A stretch of DNA of 32,753 bases. It comes from Thomasclavelia sp. Lineage in GTDB: Bacteria > Bacillota_I > Bacilli_A > Erysipelotrichales > Coprobacillaceae. Location of the stretch: the NCBI GenBank assembly GCA_020025035.1, contig JAHHSU010000007.1, forward strand, positions 1-32,753, read 5' to 3'. Below are positions 16,656-25,247 of the stretch, piece after piece (the stretch's first letter is position 1; every line of letters starts with the position of its first letter). A program made the position numbers and the translations under genes. Under the pieces are notes generated by a model that ran no database searches, was not told the DNA's origin, and was given only the letters and a program-made list of their open reading frames with translations.

Positions 16656-17423
16656 ATGGAACCTATTTTAAATATTAAAAATCTAACTAAAGTTTATGGC
16701 AATAGTCAAAGTCAAACAATAGCATTAAACAAAATTACATTTCAGGTCATGAAAGGTGAATTTTTAGGAATTATGGGCAGTAGTGGATCAGGTAAATCTA
16801 CTCTACTAAACTGTATTGCAACAATCATTCAACCAAATAGTGGAAGCATTTCTATTGATGGAAAAGATATCGTAAAGCTAAATAGCAAAGAGCTAGCCTC
16901 ATACAGAGGAAAAACAGTAGGCTATTTATTCCAAAATTTTGAACTTATAGACAATCTAACCGCCCGTGAAAACATCTTACTCCCTACTACATTACATGGT
17001 ATATCTTTTAAAGAAAGTAAGCAACGTCTAGACCACCTTGCTAATTATTTAGAAATAACTGATGTTCTAGATAAATTTCCTACTCAAATGTCAGGTGGCC
17101 AATGCCAGCGTGTTGCTATAGCTAGAGCACTAATTCTACATTCTAAACTTATTCTAGCAGATGAACCAACTGGTGCCCTAGACTCTAAAAATGCAAAAAA
17201 TCTAATGAAAAAACTCTCTATTATCAACAAACAGGAACAAGCTACTATTTTAATGGTTACCCATGACTGTCATGCAGCTAGCTTTTGTAGTCGTATCCTA
17301 TTTATCCAAGATGGGGTGATCTTCCATGAACTAAGACGAGATGAAGAATCACAGCAAGATTTCTACCAACGTATTTTGCAAGTGATGGCTCAGCTAGCAG
17401 GAGGAAATCATAATGTTCTTTAA
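16656..17423 (+). CDS. ABC transporter ATPase, BceA/peptide-7 exporter type
   Basis: Cytoplasmic ATPase subunit for the permease that follows. It has Walker A GSSGSGKST, a Q-loop (FQNFELIDNLTARENILLP), signature MSGGQCQRVAIARAL (Cys in place of the usual residue after GGQ), Walker B LILADEPTGALDS and H-loop VTHDC. The LTARENILLP and EPTGALD wording is that of the MacB/Bce class serving FtsX-type permeases. The ATG at 16656 has AGGAGG 7 bases upstream and gives 255 residues; in-frame Met codons further upstream lack ribosome sites. It overlaps the permease gene by 11 bases. Together with 17413-21193 it forms a BceAB-RS-like unit. Confidence 0.92.
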   Translation: MEPILNIKNLTKVYGNSQSQTIALNKITFQVMKGEFLGIMGSSGSGKSTLLNCIATIIQPNSGSISIDGKDIVKLNSKELASYRGKTVGYLFQNFELIDNLTARENILLPTTLHGISFKESKQRLDHLANYLEITDVLDKFPTQMSGGQCQRVAIARALILHSKLILADEPTGALDSKNAKNLMKKLSIINKQEQATILMVTHDCHAASFCSRILFIQDGVIFHELRRDEESQQDFYQRILQVMAQLAGGNHNVL

Positions 17424-19494
17424 TTTAATACTACGCAACAGTAAATCTAGCCGTAAAGAAAATGGATTATTTTTTAGTTCTCTTATCATTTCAATTATAG
17501 CATTTTATTTAATTTTATCTCTTTCCAAACAAGACGTTATGATTTTCTTACAAAAAATGGAAAGTGTTGCTGTAAATAAACTTCTGCTTTTGATTCCAGT
17601 GTTTTATATCCTAACTCTAGGAATTCTATTCTTTCTAATTTACTTTGCCTGTAAATATCAACTACAACGTCGTAAACATGAATTTGGTGTCTACCTAATA
17701 CTAGGAATGAAAAAAACAAAACTATTTTCTATGCTATTAATAGAAGATATAATAAGTAGTTTTTTAGCGTTATTAATTGGACTTCCTATTGCCTTGCTAC
17801 TATCTGAAATTATTAGTCTTGTAACAGCAAAGACTGTTGGTATGGGTATTATTGGTCATCAATTTTCTCTATCTAAATCAGCACTTATTTTTACAATTAC
17901 TGGATTTTTAATAATCAAACTTGTAGTATTTTCTATTCTTAGTATGAAAATATGTTTTCAAGAGATTAAAAGTCTATTAGAAGATGAGTCCAATGTCACC
18001 AAAAAACAAAAACCTCAATTTGTCTACATTCTTTCACTTATAGGTGGTATTTCCTTATTAGTAATAACATATATAATAGCAATTTATGGAACTGCATGGA
18101 AGAAGCCATGGGTAATGTTTGTAACAGAATTTTTAGGTTGCTTTGGAACATTTCTACTGTTCTATGGAATGAGGATACTGGTTCAGGTTTTCTCTAAAAT
18201 CAAAGGTAATAGACTTGGTATGTTTAATTTTAGACAATTAGAAGAAAACGTTATCCATCAATCTACAACTATGGCAGTATGTTCTCTTTTAATTTTAGCA
18301 GCACTTAGCTGTTTTGGTGCTGGTGTTGGCATCGTTATGACAAATACCAAAAAAAATGATCATATTTTAGACTATACCTTTAGTAGTAATCATAATATTC
18401 CATCTAATGAAATGCTTCCAACCATCCAAACGATATTAAAAGAACAGAATTTAGATGAGCAGTTTTCTACCTTATTCCCTATTCGTATTGGACAAATTCG
18501 CACTACAAACACAAACGATGATACCTTTTTAATGGATTCTGTTTTGAATGCATTTGCAACTCTTCCAAAATCTCATACTCGAGATATACTTCTTCATAAT
18601 TTAAGCTATACTAATAATCCGTATTTACTTAGCCAGTCTGATTATAATACATTATTGGAACTTGCAGGAAAACCAACACTAAATCTTGCGCAAAATGAGG
18701 CAGGAGTCTATATTTCAGCTAATTTTATCAATACAGATCAAATAGAAATCTTCAATCAAATTTTGTCTACTCATCCAGAAGCAAAATTGGACGAAACACA
18801 AATTTTTCTAACTGGTGATGTACAAACTACAAACCTTGTAACAGATAACTCCATTACCTTATCCTTTGCCCTAATCCTTCCTGATAAGCAATTTTATAAT
18901 TACACACATGATCAATATAATGTCTATATTAATGGGATTTTATCACGGGACAAAATTAATCAAATTGGGCTAATGCAAACGATCTCCAATATCAATGATT
19001 GCCTTGAAAACACCAACTTACAAAGCATTGGAATCAATTATGAAAGCTACCTACAAAATATGGGACGAAGCTTATTTTATGTAGTAGCAGCTAGCTATAT
19101 CACCATTTATCTAGCGATTATTTTTATGGTTGTATCCAATACAATCCTAGGGGTACAATTTCTAATGAATCAACGTAAATCTAAACGTAGATATCGCATT
19201 TTAATTCGACTAGGTGCAAATTATCCAGTTCTTTGCAAATCTATAAGGAGTCAAGTGCAATGGTTTATGGGCCTTCCAATTGCTGTAGCATCTATTAGTA
19301 GTATATTTGGAGTTAAAGCCATTGTATGTGGAGCAATGTCTAGTCAAATTGGTCAGTCACAAAGTACCATACTACTAGTTTCTGTTGCTATGATATTTTT
19401 ACTTCTTGTGATAGAATATATCTACATCTCTGTTGTAATACATTCTAGCAATCGATATTTATTAACACTGATGCAACCTCAAAGAGAAGAATAA
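17413..19494 (+). CDS. FtsX-type ABC permease, BceB-like
   Basis: A 693-residue membrane permease with ten predicted helices in the BceB layout: one near 18-38, three up to about 175, three between 200 and 305, a large extracytoplasmic region from about 310 to 545, and three more at the C-terminus. The first FtsX domain includes RRKHEFGVYLILGMKKTKL and the last includes NQRKSKRRYRILIRLGANY. BceB-type permeases bind antimicrobial peptides such as bacitracin complexes through the large loop and signal to the paired kinase. AGGAGG 8 bases upstream sets the start. Peptide specificity cannot be read from sequence. Confidence 0.9.
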   Translation: MFFNLILRNSKSSRKENGLFFSSLIISIIAFYLILSLSKQDVMIFLQKMESVAVNKLLLLIPVFYILTLGILFFLIYFACKYQLQRRKHEFGVYLILGMKKTKLFSMLLIEDIISSFLALLIGLPIALLLSEIISLVTAKTVGMGIIGHQFSLSKSALIFTITGFLIIKLVVFSILSMKICFQEIKSLLEDESNVTKKQKPQFVYILSLIGGISLLVITYIIAIYGTAWKKPWVMFVTEFLGCFGTFLLFYGMRILVQVFSKIKGNRLGMFNFRQLEENVIHQSTTMAVCSLLILAALSCFGAGVGIVMTNTKKNDHILDYTFSSNHNIPSNEMLPTIQTILKEQNLDEQFSTLFPIRIGQIRTTNTNDDTFLMDSVLNAFATLPKSHTRDILLHNLSYTNNPYLLSQSDYNTLLELAGKPTLNLAQNEAGVYISANFINTDQIEIFNQILSTHPEAKLDETQIFLTGDVQTTNLVTDNSITLSFALILPDKQFYNYTHDQYNVYINGILSRDKINQIGLMQTISNINDCLENTNLQSIGINYESYLQNMGRSLFYVVAASYITIYLAIIFMVVSNTILGVQFLMNQRKSKRRYRILIRLGANYPVLCKSIRSQVQWFMGLPIAVASISSIFGVKAIVCGAMSSQIGQSQSTILLVSVAMIFLLLVIEYIYISVVIHSSNRYLLTLMQPQREE

Positions 19495-19511
19495 AGAAAG
19501 GAAAGAATACG

Positions 19512-20186
19512 ATGAAAAAAATTGCAGTTGTAGAAGATGAACTTTACATGCAAGAAGAACTATACGTGATGCTTCATAAAGCAGGATATTACCCAATTAT
19601 ACTAGACAACTTCCAAAATGCAACAAAAACACTTATAGCCCATTGTCCTGATTTAGTAGTTCTAGATTTAAATCTACCAGGAATTAGTGGATTTCAAATT
19701 TGTCGTGACCTAAAGCAAAAAACAACCATCCCAGTACTAGTACTAACTTCCAAAGATCAAATGCAGGATGAACTTCATGCATTAGAGTTAGGAGCAGATG
19801 AATTTCTAACAAAGCCATGTCACAGTGAACGACTTTTAGCTCGAATATCCAACATTCTAAAACGATTTGAAGGTAGAAATAATCTATTAGAGGGAGCTGA
19901 TTTTCTACTAGATCGCAATACCTATACGATTTTTATCCACAATACATCAACTATTCTACCTAAAAATCAGGGCAAGATACTAGAGGCATTACTTTGTGCA
20001 AGAGATCAAATTGTTACTGCCAATGAGCTGTCCATGACACTTTGGGGTACAAATGAATTTATTGATGAAAACACCTTACAAGTAAACATGACGCGACTAA
20101 AAAAAACAATGACAGATTTAGGTACTATACAAAAGATAGAAACCATCCGTGGCCAAGGTTATCGGTTAAAAAGGGATAGACAATGA
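19512..20186 (+). CDS. OmpR-family response regulator, BceR-like
   Basis: A 224-residue regulator with a receiver domain (acidic pocket Glu8-Asp9, phosphoacceptor Asp52 in VVLDLNLPG, Thr79, Lys101 in FLTKP) and a C-terminal winged-helix DNA-binding domain ending in IRGQGYRLKRDR. It should be phosphorylated by the kinase that follows and activate the operon, probably at the dyad at 16582-16598. It lies 17 bases after the permease gene and overlaps the kinase gene by 4 bases (ATGA). Confidence 0.92.
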   Translation: MKKIAVVEDELYMQEELYVMLHKAGYYPIILDNFQNATKTLIAHCPDLVVLDLNLPGISGFQICRDLKQKTTIPVLVLTSKDQMQDELHALELGADEFLTKPCHSERLLARISNILKRFEGRNNLLEGADFLLDRNTYTIFIHNTSTILPKNQGKILEALLCARDQIVTANELSMTLWGTNEFIDENTLQVNMTRLKKTMTDLGTIQKIETIRGQGYRLKRDRQ

Positions 20187-21193
20187 TAAAGAATCTTCGC
20201 CTTACCTTTATAAGAAATCTTCCATGGTTACTTCTTCTTCTTTTAGTGGATGCATTTGCTGCGATGCTTCTATGGCTTTCTGATATTCAGACATTCAAAA
20301 CACTCTTAAGAATCATCCTACTATTTAGTATTCTTCTGTTTATAACAATACTGCTTTTTACATCATTTCAAGAACAAAAAAAGAAAAAATACTTTCTTTC
20401 TTTCCTTTTTCAGCCAGATAAGATTCAAGAACAACAACTTCTAAACTCTGTTAGTATTCAAGAACGACTTCAATTAAAGCAACTAACTACTATTTTACAA
20501 GATCATCAATCCAGACTTTCTCAAATGAGTAACGATCTTCATGACTATGAAGAGTATGTAGAAGAATGGGCTCACGAAATAAAAACTCCCTTAAGTCTAC
20601 TAACAATGCTTCTAGATAACCATCAAGAAGAACTATCTTTAGAGCTCTACAAAAAACTTAATTATGTCCGTAGTCAACTACAAGAAGATGTAACCCAAAT
20701 GCTTTACTATGCACGTCTAAAAAGTAGTACTAAAGATTATTACTTTCAACATTTATGCCTGCGTAATCTAATAGAAGATGTTTTAGAAGATTACCAACCA
20801 CTTTTAGAAGAAAAGAAATTTAAAATTCAAAATTTCCTTTCTAATGAATATGTTTTTGTTGATTCACGAGGACTTAATTTTATTTTAGGACAAATCATCA
20901 GTAATTCTATTAAATATGCAAATACAAATGCCTTGCTTTGTATCTATGTCCAATGCCTACAAACCAAAACTATTCTACACATTCAAGACAATGGTACTGG
21001 GGTTAAATCATGTGATCTCCCCTATATTTTCCAAAAGGGATTTACTGGAGATAGCACTGATAGTCAAAAAAAAGCTACTGGTATGGGACTATACCTTGCT
21101 AAAAAAATGGCAGATGATCTAAAAATAGAAATATATGCCAACTCAAAATATGGTGAAGGATTTGAAATTATCCTTATATTTCCAGTAGTATAA
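20183..21193 (+). CDS. Intramembrane-sensing histidine kinase, BceS-like
   Basis: A 336-residue kinase with two closely spaced N-terminal helices (about 12-33 and 39-62) and almost no extracellular loop, the mark of BceS-type kinases that sense through the ABC permease. His131 lies in EEWAHEIKTPLSLL. The ATPase domain has N-box QIISNSIKYAN, DNGTGV and GMGLYLAKKMADDL. It is translationally coupled to the response regulator through ATGA. The set should report permease flux of cell-wall-active peptides. Confidence 0.92.
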   Translation: MIKNLRLTFIRNLPWLLLLLLVDAFAAMLLWLSDIQTFKTLLRIILLFSILLFITILLFTSFQEQKKKKYFLSFLFQPDKIQEQQLLNSVSIQERLQLKQLTTILQDHQSRLSQMSNDLHDYEEYVEEWAHEIKTPLSLLTMLLDNHQEELSLELYKKLNYVRSQLQEDVTQMLYYARLKSSTKDYYFQHLCLRNLIEDVLEDYQPLLEEKKFKIQNFLSNEYVFVDSRGLNFILGQIISNSIKYANTNALLCIYVQCLQTKTILHIQDNGTGVKSCDLPYIFQKGFTGDSTDSQKKATGMGLYLAKKMADDLKIEIYANSKYGEGFEIILIFPVV

Positions 21194-21205
21194 TATCCTG
21201 AACAT

Positions 21206-21232
21206 CATATATTATTTGCTAATATGTTTTTT
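21206..21232 (+). terminator. Weak terminator after the Bce-type operon
   Basis: CATATATTA (21206-21214) and TAATATG (21220-21226) form a stem with a small bulge, followed directly by six T residues. It lies 13 bases after the kinase stop. Confidence 0.5.
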
Positions 21233-21470
21233 AATCATATACGACTTTTTACCTAAGTTGCCTCTTTTTATAAAGACCTCTTCTAGGAAAATTGTAATTT
21301 ATTTTACTAGTAAATCCATATTTTATATAAATATCAACGTAAACATGTACATTTTTAAATGATCATTTTTGTACATATTTATGTTAGCAAATATATTCCC
21401 TAAATACCTTTATAACACCCAAGATTACTGGATAAATATAAATTTATTCTAAAATACATTAAACATACAA
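21233..21470. other. Intergenic region with nothing recognised
   Basis: AT-rich spacer between two convergent operons. I see no reading frame, repeat copy or RNA motif here. Confidence 0.5.
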
Positions 21471-21513
21471 AAAATCTATGACTAGTTTTATATCTAAATT
21501 AGCCATAGATTTT
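21471..21513 (-). terminator. Terminator of the amino-acid ABC transporter operon
   Basis: Ten-base arms AAAATCTATG (21471-21480) and CATAGATTTT (21504-21513), directly after the stop codon of the ATPase gene and followed on the minus strand by TTTTTT. Confidence 0.75.
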
Positions 21514-21516
21514 ATT

Positions 21517-22254
21517 TTATTGATGGATATATCTATTTAAAAATTCTTTAGTTCTTTGATGACTAGGAAAATTAAATATTTTATCTGGAGTATCATCTTC
21601 TACAATATACCCTTTATCCATAAAAATGACACGAGTAGATACATCTTTTGCAAATTGCATCTCATGTGTAACTACAATCATAGTTAATCCTTCATTTGCA
21701 AGATCTTGCATTACTGCTAATACATCTGATACCATTTCTGGATCAAGTGCACTTGTTGGTTCATCAAATAATAATACCTCTGGATCCATACATAATGCTC
21801 TAGCAATCGCAACACGTTGTTTTTGTCCACCAGATAATTGTGTACTACTTGCATTTGCAAATTTTTTCATTCCTACTTTTTCTAAATAATATAGTGCTTT
21901 TTGAGTCGCTTCTTCTTTACTTCTATGTAAAACTTTTATTTGACCTATTATACAATTTTGTAAAACAGTTTTGTTATTGAATAGATTAAAATTTTGAAAA
22001 ACCATCCCTACATGTGAACGATGTTCATTAATATTTAGTTCCCCTTTTAAAATATCTTTATCATGATAATATATTTCCCCACTATTTGGTAATTCCAACA
22101 TATTTAAACATCTTAAAAAGGTGGATTTGCCGCTACCACTAGATCCAATAATAGTAACAACTTCTCCCTTTTTTACACTAAAATCAATATCATGTAATAC
22201 TTCTAATTTTCCATATGATTTTTTTAAATGTTTAATTCTTAATATTTCATTCAT
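21517..22254 (-). CDS. Polar amino-acid ABC transporter ATPase (GlnQ/ArtP type)
   Basis: ATPase subunit for the binding protein-permease fusion encoded just upstream. It has Walker A GSSGSGKSTFLRCLN, signature LSGGQKQRVAIARALCMDPE, Walker B VLLFDEPTSALDPEMV and H-loop VVTHEMQFAKDV, a wording specific to polar amino-acid transporters. The start chosen, ATG 22254, follows a GAGTGG-like site and gives 245 residues; an in-frame ATG at 22272 overlaps the permease stop as ATGA and would add six residues, so coupled starting there is possible. Substrate is inferred as lysine or a related amino acid from the riboswitch. Confidence 0.92.
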   Translation of the reverse strand: MNEILRIKHLKKSYGKLEVLHDIDFSVKKGEVVTIIGSSGSGKSTFLRCLNMLELPNSGEIYYHDKDILKGELNINEHRSHVGMVFQNFNLFNNKTVLQNCIIGQIKVLHRSKEEATQKALYYLEKVGMKKFANASSTQLSGGQKQRVAIARALCMDPEVLLFDEPTSALDPEMVSDVLAVMQDLANEGLTMIVVTHEMQFAKDVSTRVIFMDKGYIVEDDTPDKIFNFPSHQRTKEFLNRYIHQ

Positions 22255-22268
22255 TTTTATATCCACTC

Positions 22269-23816
22269 TCATTCATTTATAGTATATATCGTTTTAGTTT
22301 GATTTAATTTTTTTTCAATATAATCCAATAATCTTGTAGTTGGAAATGTTAAACATAGATAAATTAATGCAACTACAAAATATGTTGGAACAAATGCATA
22401 AATGCTTCCTGCTACACTTTTTGCTTGATAAAATAATTCAGTAACAGCAATGACGTTTAATACACTACTATCCTTAATATTGGTAATGAATTCATTTCCA
22501 ATAGATGGAAAAGAGTTTTTCACTGCTTGAGGTAATATAATATAAAACATTGCTTGAATACTACTCATCCCTATACTTCTTGCTGCTTCCATTTGCCCCT
22601 TATCTACTGATTGTATTCCTGAACGAACAATCTCAGCCATATAAGCACCTGTATTAATTGTAATAACAAAAATACCTGCAGTAAAAGGATCCCAGTGTAC
22701 AACATTTTTTAATCCATAATAAATAAATGCCCCTTGGACCATCATTGGTGTTCCTCTAAATACTTCAATATATAGAGTTGTTAAAAACCAAGATATTCTT
22801 TTAATTATTTTTGTAATTAGTGGATCTTTTTTTTCTACTTTAATAGCTCTAATTGCTCCAATAAATAAACCTATTATTAAACCTAAAATAGTACCACTAA
22901 AAGCTAGAATAAGCGTTGAAATAACTCCATTTAAAAATAAGGGACCATATACACTTAATATTTGATGACTAGCAATAAATAAATTATTACTTAACGATTC
23001 TGTAGAAGTAGGTATTCTTTGAATTGCCTCTTCCATCAACAATTGCTTTTTTTCATTAGATAAATTACTCAATATTTCATTAATCTCTTGTTGCAATTCC
23101 TTATTATTTTTATTAACTGCTATAGAAACAGATGTATCATTTAAATCAACATTAAACCCATTTTCATGTTCAAATCTTACATACGTTAAATTATCATTAG
23201 ATAAAACCATTCCTGCAGCCACAGGTAGTTCTGCAACTATGCCATCAACAAGTCCATTATTCAATTGCATTATCATAGCAGGATAGTCATCTAAAGGAGT
23301 CATATGTATAACATTTGGTATTTGATCAATTACATCATCATATAACGTGTTTAATTGTCCAAGTATTTTCTTGTTTGAAAAATTAGATAATGTTGCATTA
23401 TCTAAATATTGACTATCTTGTCTTACAATCATTACTAATTCTGAATTGTAATAAGGATCAGTAAAATTAACTCTTAATCTTCTATCAGGCGTATCTGTCA
23501 TTCCAGCAATAATAGCATCAATTTCATTAGCTTGTAATGCAGGTTCTAATCCATCCCAACTCATTTTCTTAATTACTAATTTCTTATTTAATGAATCTGC
23601 AATAATTTTAGCTATTTGAACATCATAGCCATCTACATATCCTCCACCCTCTAAAGCTACACTACTTGGGCTGCTTTCTACTTGAGTCCAATTAAATGGT
23701 GCATAATTTGCTTCCATTCCAACTACAAATTCATCTTTTTGTTCACTTGCATTAACATATGTAAATACACTACCTATTGTAATAAGTGATAGTACTACTA
23801 TAAATAACTTCTTCAA
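22269..23816 (-). CDS. Amino-acid ABC transporter substrate-binding protein-permease fusion
   Basis: A 515-residue fusion. It begins with a signal peptide or anchor (about 1-24), followed by an SBP_bac_3 solute-binding domain (about 28-270) with VVGMEANYAPFNWTQ, GYDVQIAKIIADSL and AGMTDTPDRRLRVNFTDPYY. A polar amino-acid permease domain follows from about 290, with GTILGLIIGL, EVFRGTPMMVQGAFIYYGL and the EAA-like loop EAARSIGMSSIQAMFYIILP. Such fusions tether the binding domain to the outer face of the membrane. AAGGAGG lies six bases before the start. The gene sits behind a lysine-type riboswitch and terminator. Confidence 0.92.
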   Translation of the reverse strand: MKKLFIVVLSLITIGSVFTYVNASEQKDEFVVGMEANYAPFNWTQVESSPSSVALEGGGYVDGYDVQIAKIIADSLNKKLVIKKMSWDGLEPALQANEIDAIIAGMTDTPDRRLRVNFTDPYYNSELVMIVRQDSQYLDNATLSNFSNKKILGQLNTLYDDVIDQIPNVIHMTPLDDYPAMIMQLNNGLVDGIVAELPVAAGMVLSNDNLTYVRFEHENGFNVDLNDTSVSIAVNKNNKELQQEINEILSNLSNEKKQLLMEEAIQRIPTSTESLSNNLFIASHQILSVYGPLFLNGVISTLILAFSGTILGLIIGLFIGAIRAIKVEKKDPLITKIIKRISWFLTTLYIEVFRGTPMMVQGAFIYYGLKNVVHWDPFTAGIFVITINTGAYMAEIVRSGIQSVDKGQMEAARSIGMSSIQAMFYIILPQAVKNSFPSIGNEFITNIKDSSVLNVIAVTELFYQAKSVAGSIYAFVPTYFVVALIYLCLTFPTTRLLDYIEKKLNQTKTIYTINE

Positions 23817-23843
23817 CTTTTACCCTCCTTATAAATATACAAA

Positions 23844-23866
23844 AAGTCATGCTACTAACATGACTT
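23844..23866 (-). terminator. Riboswitch-controlled intrinsic terminator
   Basis: Eight-base perfect arms AAGTCATG (23844-23851) / CATGACTT (23859-23866), loop of 7, with TTTTT after it on the minus strand, 28 bases before the transporter start codon. Its 5' half and loop overlap the sequence that can pair with the riboswitch P1 strand. Confidence 0.85.
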
Positions 23867-23876
23867 AAAATCAAAT

Positions 23877-24040
23877 ATGTTACTAGCGCCACTTCATTTC
23901 TGAAGGAGTGTTATGAGTATTTCCCATAACCCCTAGAATCACAATTGCCATTGTTCTCCTATCGGCAAAGATTACCTTTCATGTAATTCATTGCATGCCT
24001 GCTCCATACACTACTCTGATGCTTTGCTACCTCTATATTT
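23877..24040 (-). ncRNA. Lysine riboswitch (L-box)-like leader
   Basis: Read on the minus strand the leader follows the L-box order: ATAGAGGTAGC near 24036, AGAGTAG, GGAG, then GAAAGG and GCCGATAG in the middle, a GGGGTTATGGG block, and a closing strand GGCGCTAGTA ending near 23877. These parallel the B. subtilis lysC leader elements AGAGGTGC, AGAGTA, GGAG, GAAAGG, GCCGAAG and the final GGCTATC. The ends AAATAT and ATATTT can close the P1 helix. It is followed by a terminator, so lysine binding should stop transcription of the transporter. No T-box GGTGG element is present. A covariance-model search would settle it. Confidence 0.75.
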
Positions 24041-24051
24041 TGTATACTAAT

Positions 24052-24080
24052 ACAATAAATGATTTATCCATACCTGTCAA
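24052..24080 (-). promoter_or_regulatory. Promoter of the lysine-riboswitch operon
   Basis: Minus-strand TTGACA (24075-24080), 17-base spacer, TATTGT (24052-24057). The predicted start near 24045 places the riboswitch at the very 5' end of the transcript. Confidence 0.75.
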
Positions 24081-24112
24081 TGGTTATTTAGGCAAAATTA
24101 TGCTCCGTGATA

Positions 24113-24506
24113 ATAGCTATCAACACATATGTTACACTTTTCAAAAATATTTAACTACCACTTGATCTGGACTTTTAAAATTTAAACTTGTTTTTGCTGT
24201 CTTATGATACCTTCTTTGGTATTTTTTTACTTCTTATATAAGTTACGTTTTGCTTGTAAATGCTTTTCTACCATATATGATTATCTCGTCCTCTCTATCA
24301 CATCTTTCCATTTTTTCATTTGCTTTTTTATCTTATCCTTTCTGTATTCATTTCTAATAATTCTACTATTAGTTCAATTATTACAATATTTTTTATTAAT
24401 TCCTCCTATACCAGGAAGAATTATATCAAAAAAAGATCACCTAAATCATCGCACTATGTAACCACTTATTTGCAACAAATTGGGTAATCTTATTTCAACT
24501 TTTATA
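24113..24506 (-). mobile_element. Dispersed repeat copy A, decayed transposase-like remnant
   Basis: About 394 bases shared in order with copy B (28751-29104) and copy C (31743-31922). On the minus strand it has a conserved left box (TATAAAAGTTGAAATAAG...), a short coding-like stretch (IELIVELLEMN), and a frame at 24141-24233 ending QRRYHKTAKTSLNFKSPDQV plus VVKYF and a stop, which reads like the tail of an integrase-core-type transposase. Stops and frame changes in between show decay. The right end reads GTGTAACATATGTGTTGATAG. The IS family is not identified, and an 85-codon frame on the + strand here is only its shadow. Confidence 0.6.
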
Positions 24507-24565
24507 ATATTTTCTATATAAAACCAGAGGACGCCAAGTATGTCAAGTAAACATATCTGCAAACT

Positions 24566-24594
24566 TTTAACGATAGAACAAAGATATCGTTAAA
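24566..24594 (-). terminator. Hairpin downstream of the 24618 gene
   Basis: Ten-base arms TTTAACGATA / TATCGTTAAA with a 9-base loop, located 23 bases after the stop codon of the minus-strand gene at 24618. The T-run behind it is short (AAAAGTTTG), so termination may be partial. Confidence 0.5.
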
Positions 24595-24617
24595 TTATTT
24601 ATTATTTCTATAATAAA

Positions 24618-25247
24618 TCAATATCTTGCAGCAACTTGCTTTATTATTTGCTCATCAGTTTTTTCATCAGTTGGTTCATCAGAAAAGAAAAAGCTAAGAT
24701 TTTTATCATCTTTATATTTTTCATACAAACTTCTTCTTAGAGTAAAAGCCTTATTACTATTTTCCTTCGATCTGGTATTTTTTATTCCATCAGTCTCCCC
24801 ATTCCTTCTTACATCATAGCAATATATTGCGTTAGGATTGTTCCCCTCGCATCTTGAACCTTGAAGCTGTCGAATTAAGTCACGCTTTTTCTCGTGCTTT
24901 TTATCTGGTATAAACGTTGAAAAAATTTCAGAGAAATCTACAAATAAATTTCTATTTCTATTACCTATATTTATTTTAAAAAATTTCACAAATTCATTTA
25001 CAGAATTGAACCGAACCTCGTAAAAATCCGCATAAGCATGTATAGACTCATTAATATCATTATGCCTAATGAATTCTAATTTTACTTTAGCATATTTAGA
25101 TGGCTTTCTTTCTGTTTTACTATATAACTTTAATATTACAACATAATCTTCTTTTTTATAATTGAATAAAAAACTATCAATAATCCACTCTTTCTCCTCC
25201 ATACTACTTAATAACTTTGGTAAATTTTTAAATCTAATTTCAGCCAT
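24618..25247 (-). CDS. Hypothetical protein, possibly DUF6037-like
   Basis: A 209-residue soluble protein with no signal peptide or membrane helix. The N-terminal half has alternating strand-like segments (WIIDSFLFNYKKEDYVVILK, AKVKLEFIRHNDINESIHAY, FYEVRFNSVNEFVKFFKI) and then FVDFSEIFSTFIPDKK. The overall order, with a basic KKHEKKRDLIRQL helix and a charged tail, recalls DUF6037 proteins, but this is from memory and tentative. No catalytic motif is evident. GAGGTG lies five bases before the start. It stands between repeat copy A and a toxin-antitoxin pair, and a 13-base direct repeat (CTTTTAACGATAG) lies on each side of it. Confidence 0.6.
   Translation of the reverse strand: MAEIRFKNLPKLLSSMEEKEWIIDSFLFNYKKEDYVVILKLYSKTERKPSKYAKVKLEFIRHNDINESIHAYADFYEVRFNSVNEFVKFFKINIGNRNRNLFVDFSEIFSTFIPDKKHEKKRDLIRQLQGSRCEGNNPNAIYCYDVRRNGETDGIKNTRSKENSNKAFTLRRSLYEKYKDDKNLSFFFSDEPTDEKTDEQIIKQVAARY

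Noticed and set aside
21626..21889. 87-codon + strand frame
   Set aside because: Antisense shadow of the signature and Walker B region of the amino-acid ABC ATPase.
23877..24040. T-box leader for the amino-acid transporter
   Set aside because: No GGTGG-type T-box sequence or specifier-loop pattern; the L-box element order fits much better.
24204..24461. 85-codon + strand frame rich in Phe/Leu/Ile
   Set aside because: It lies inside repeat copy A; the equivalent frame in copy B stops early, while the minus-strand spelling is better conserved. It is a shadow of the decayed element.
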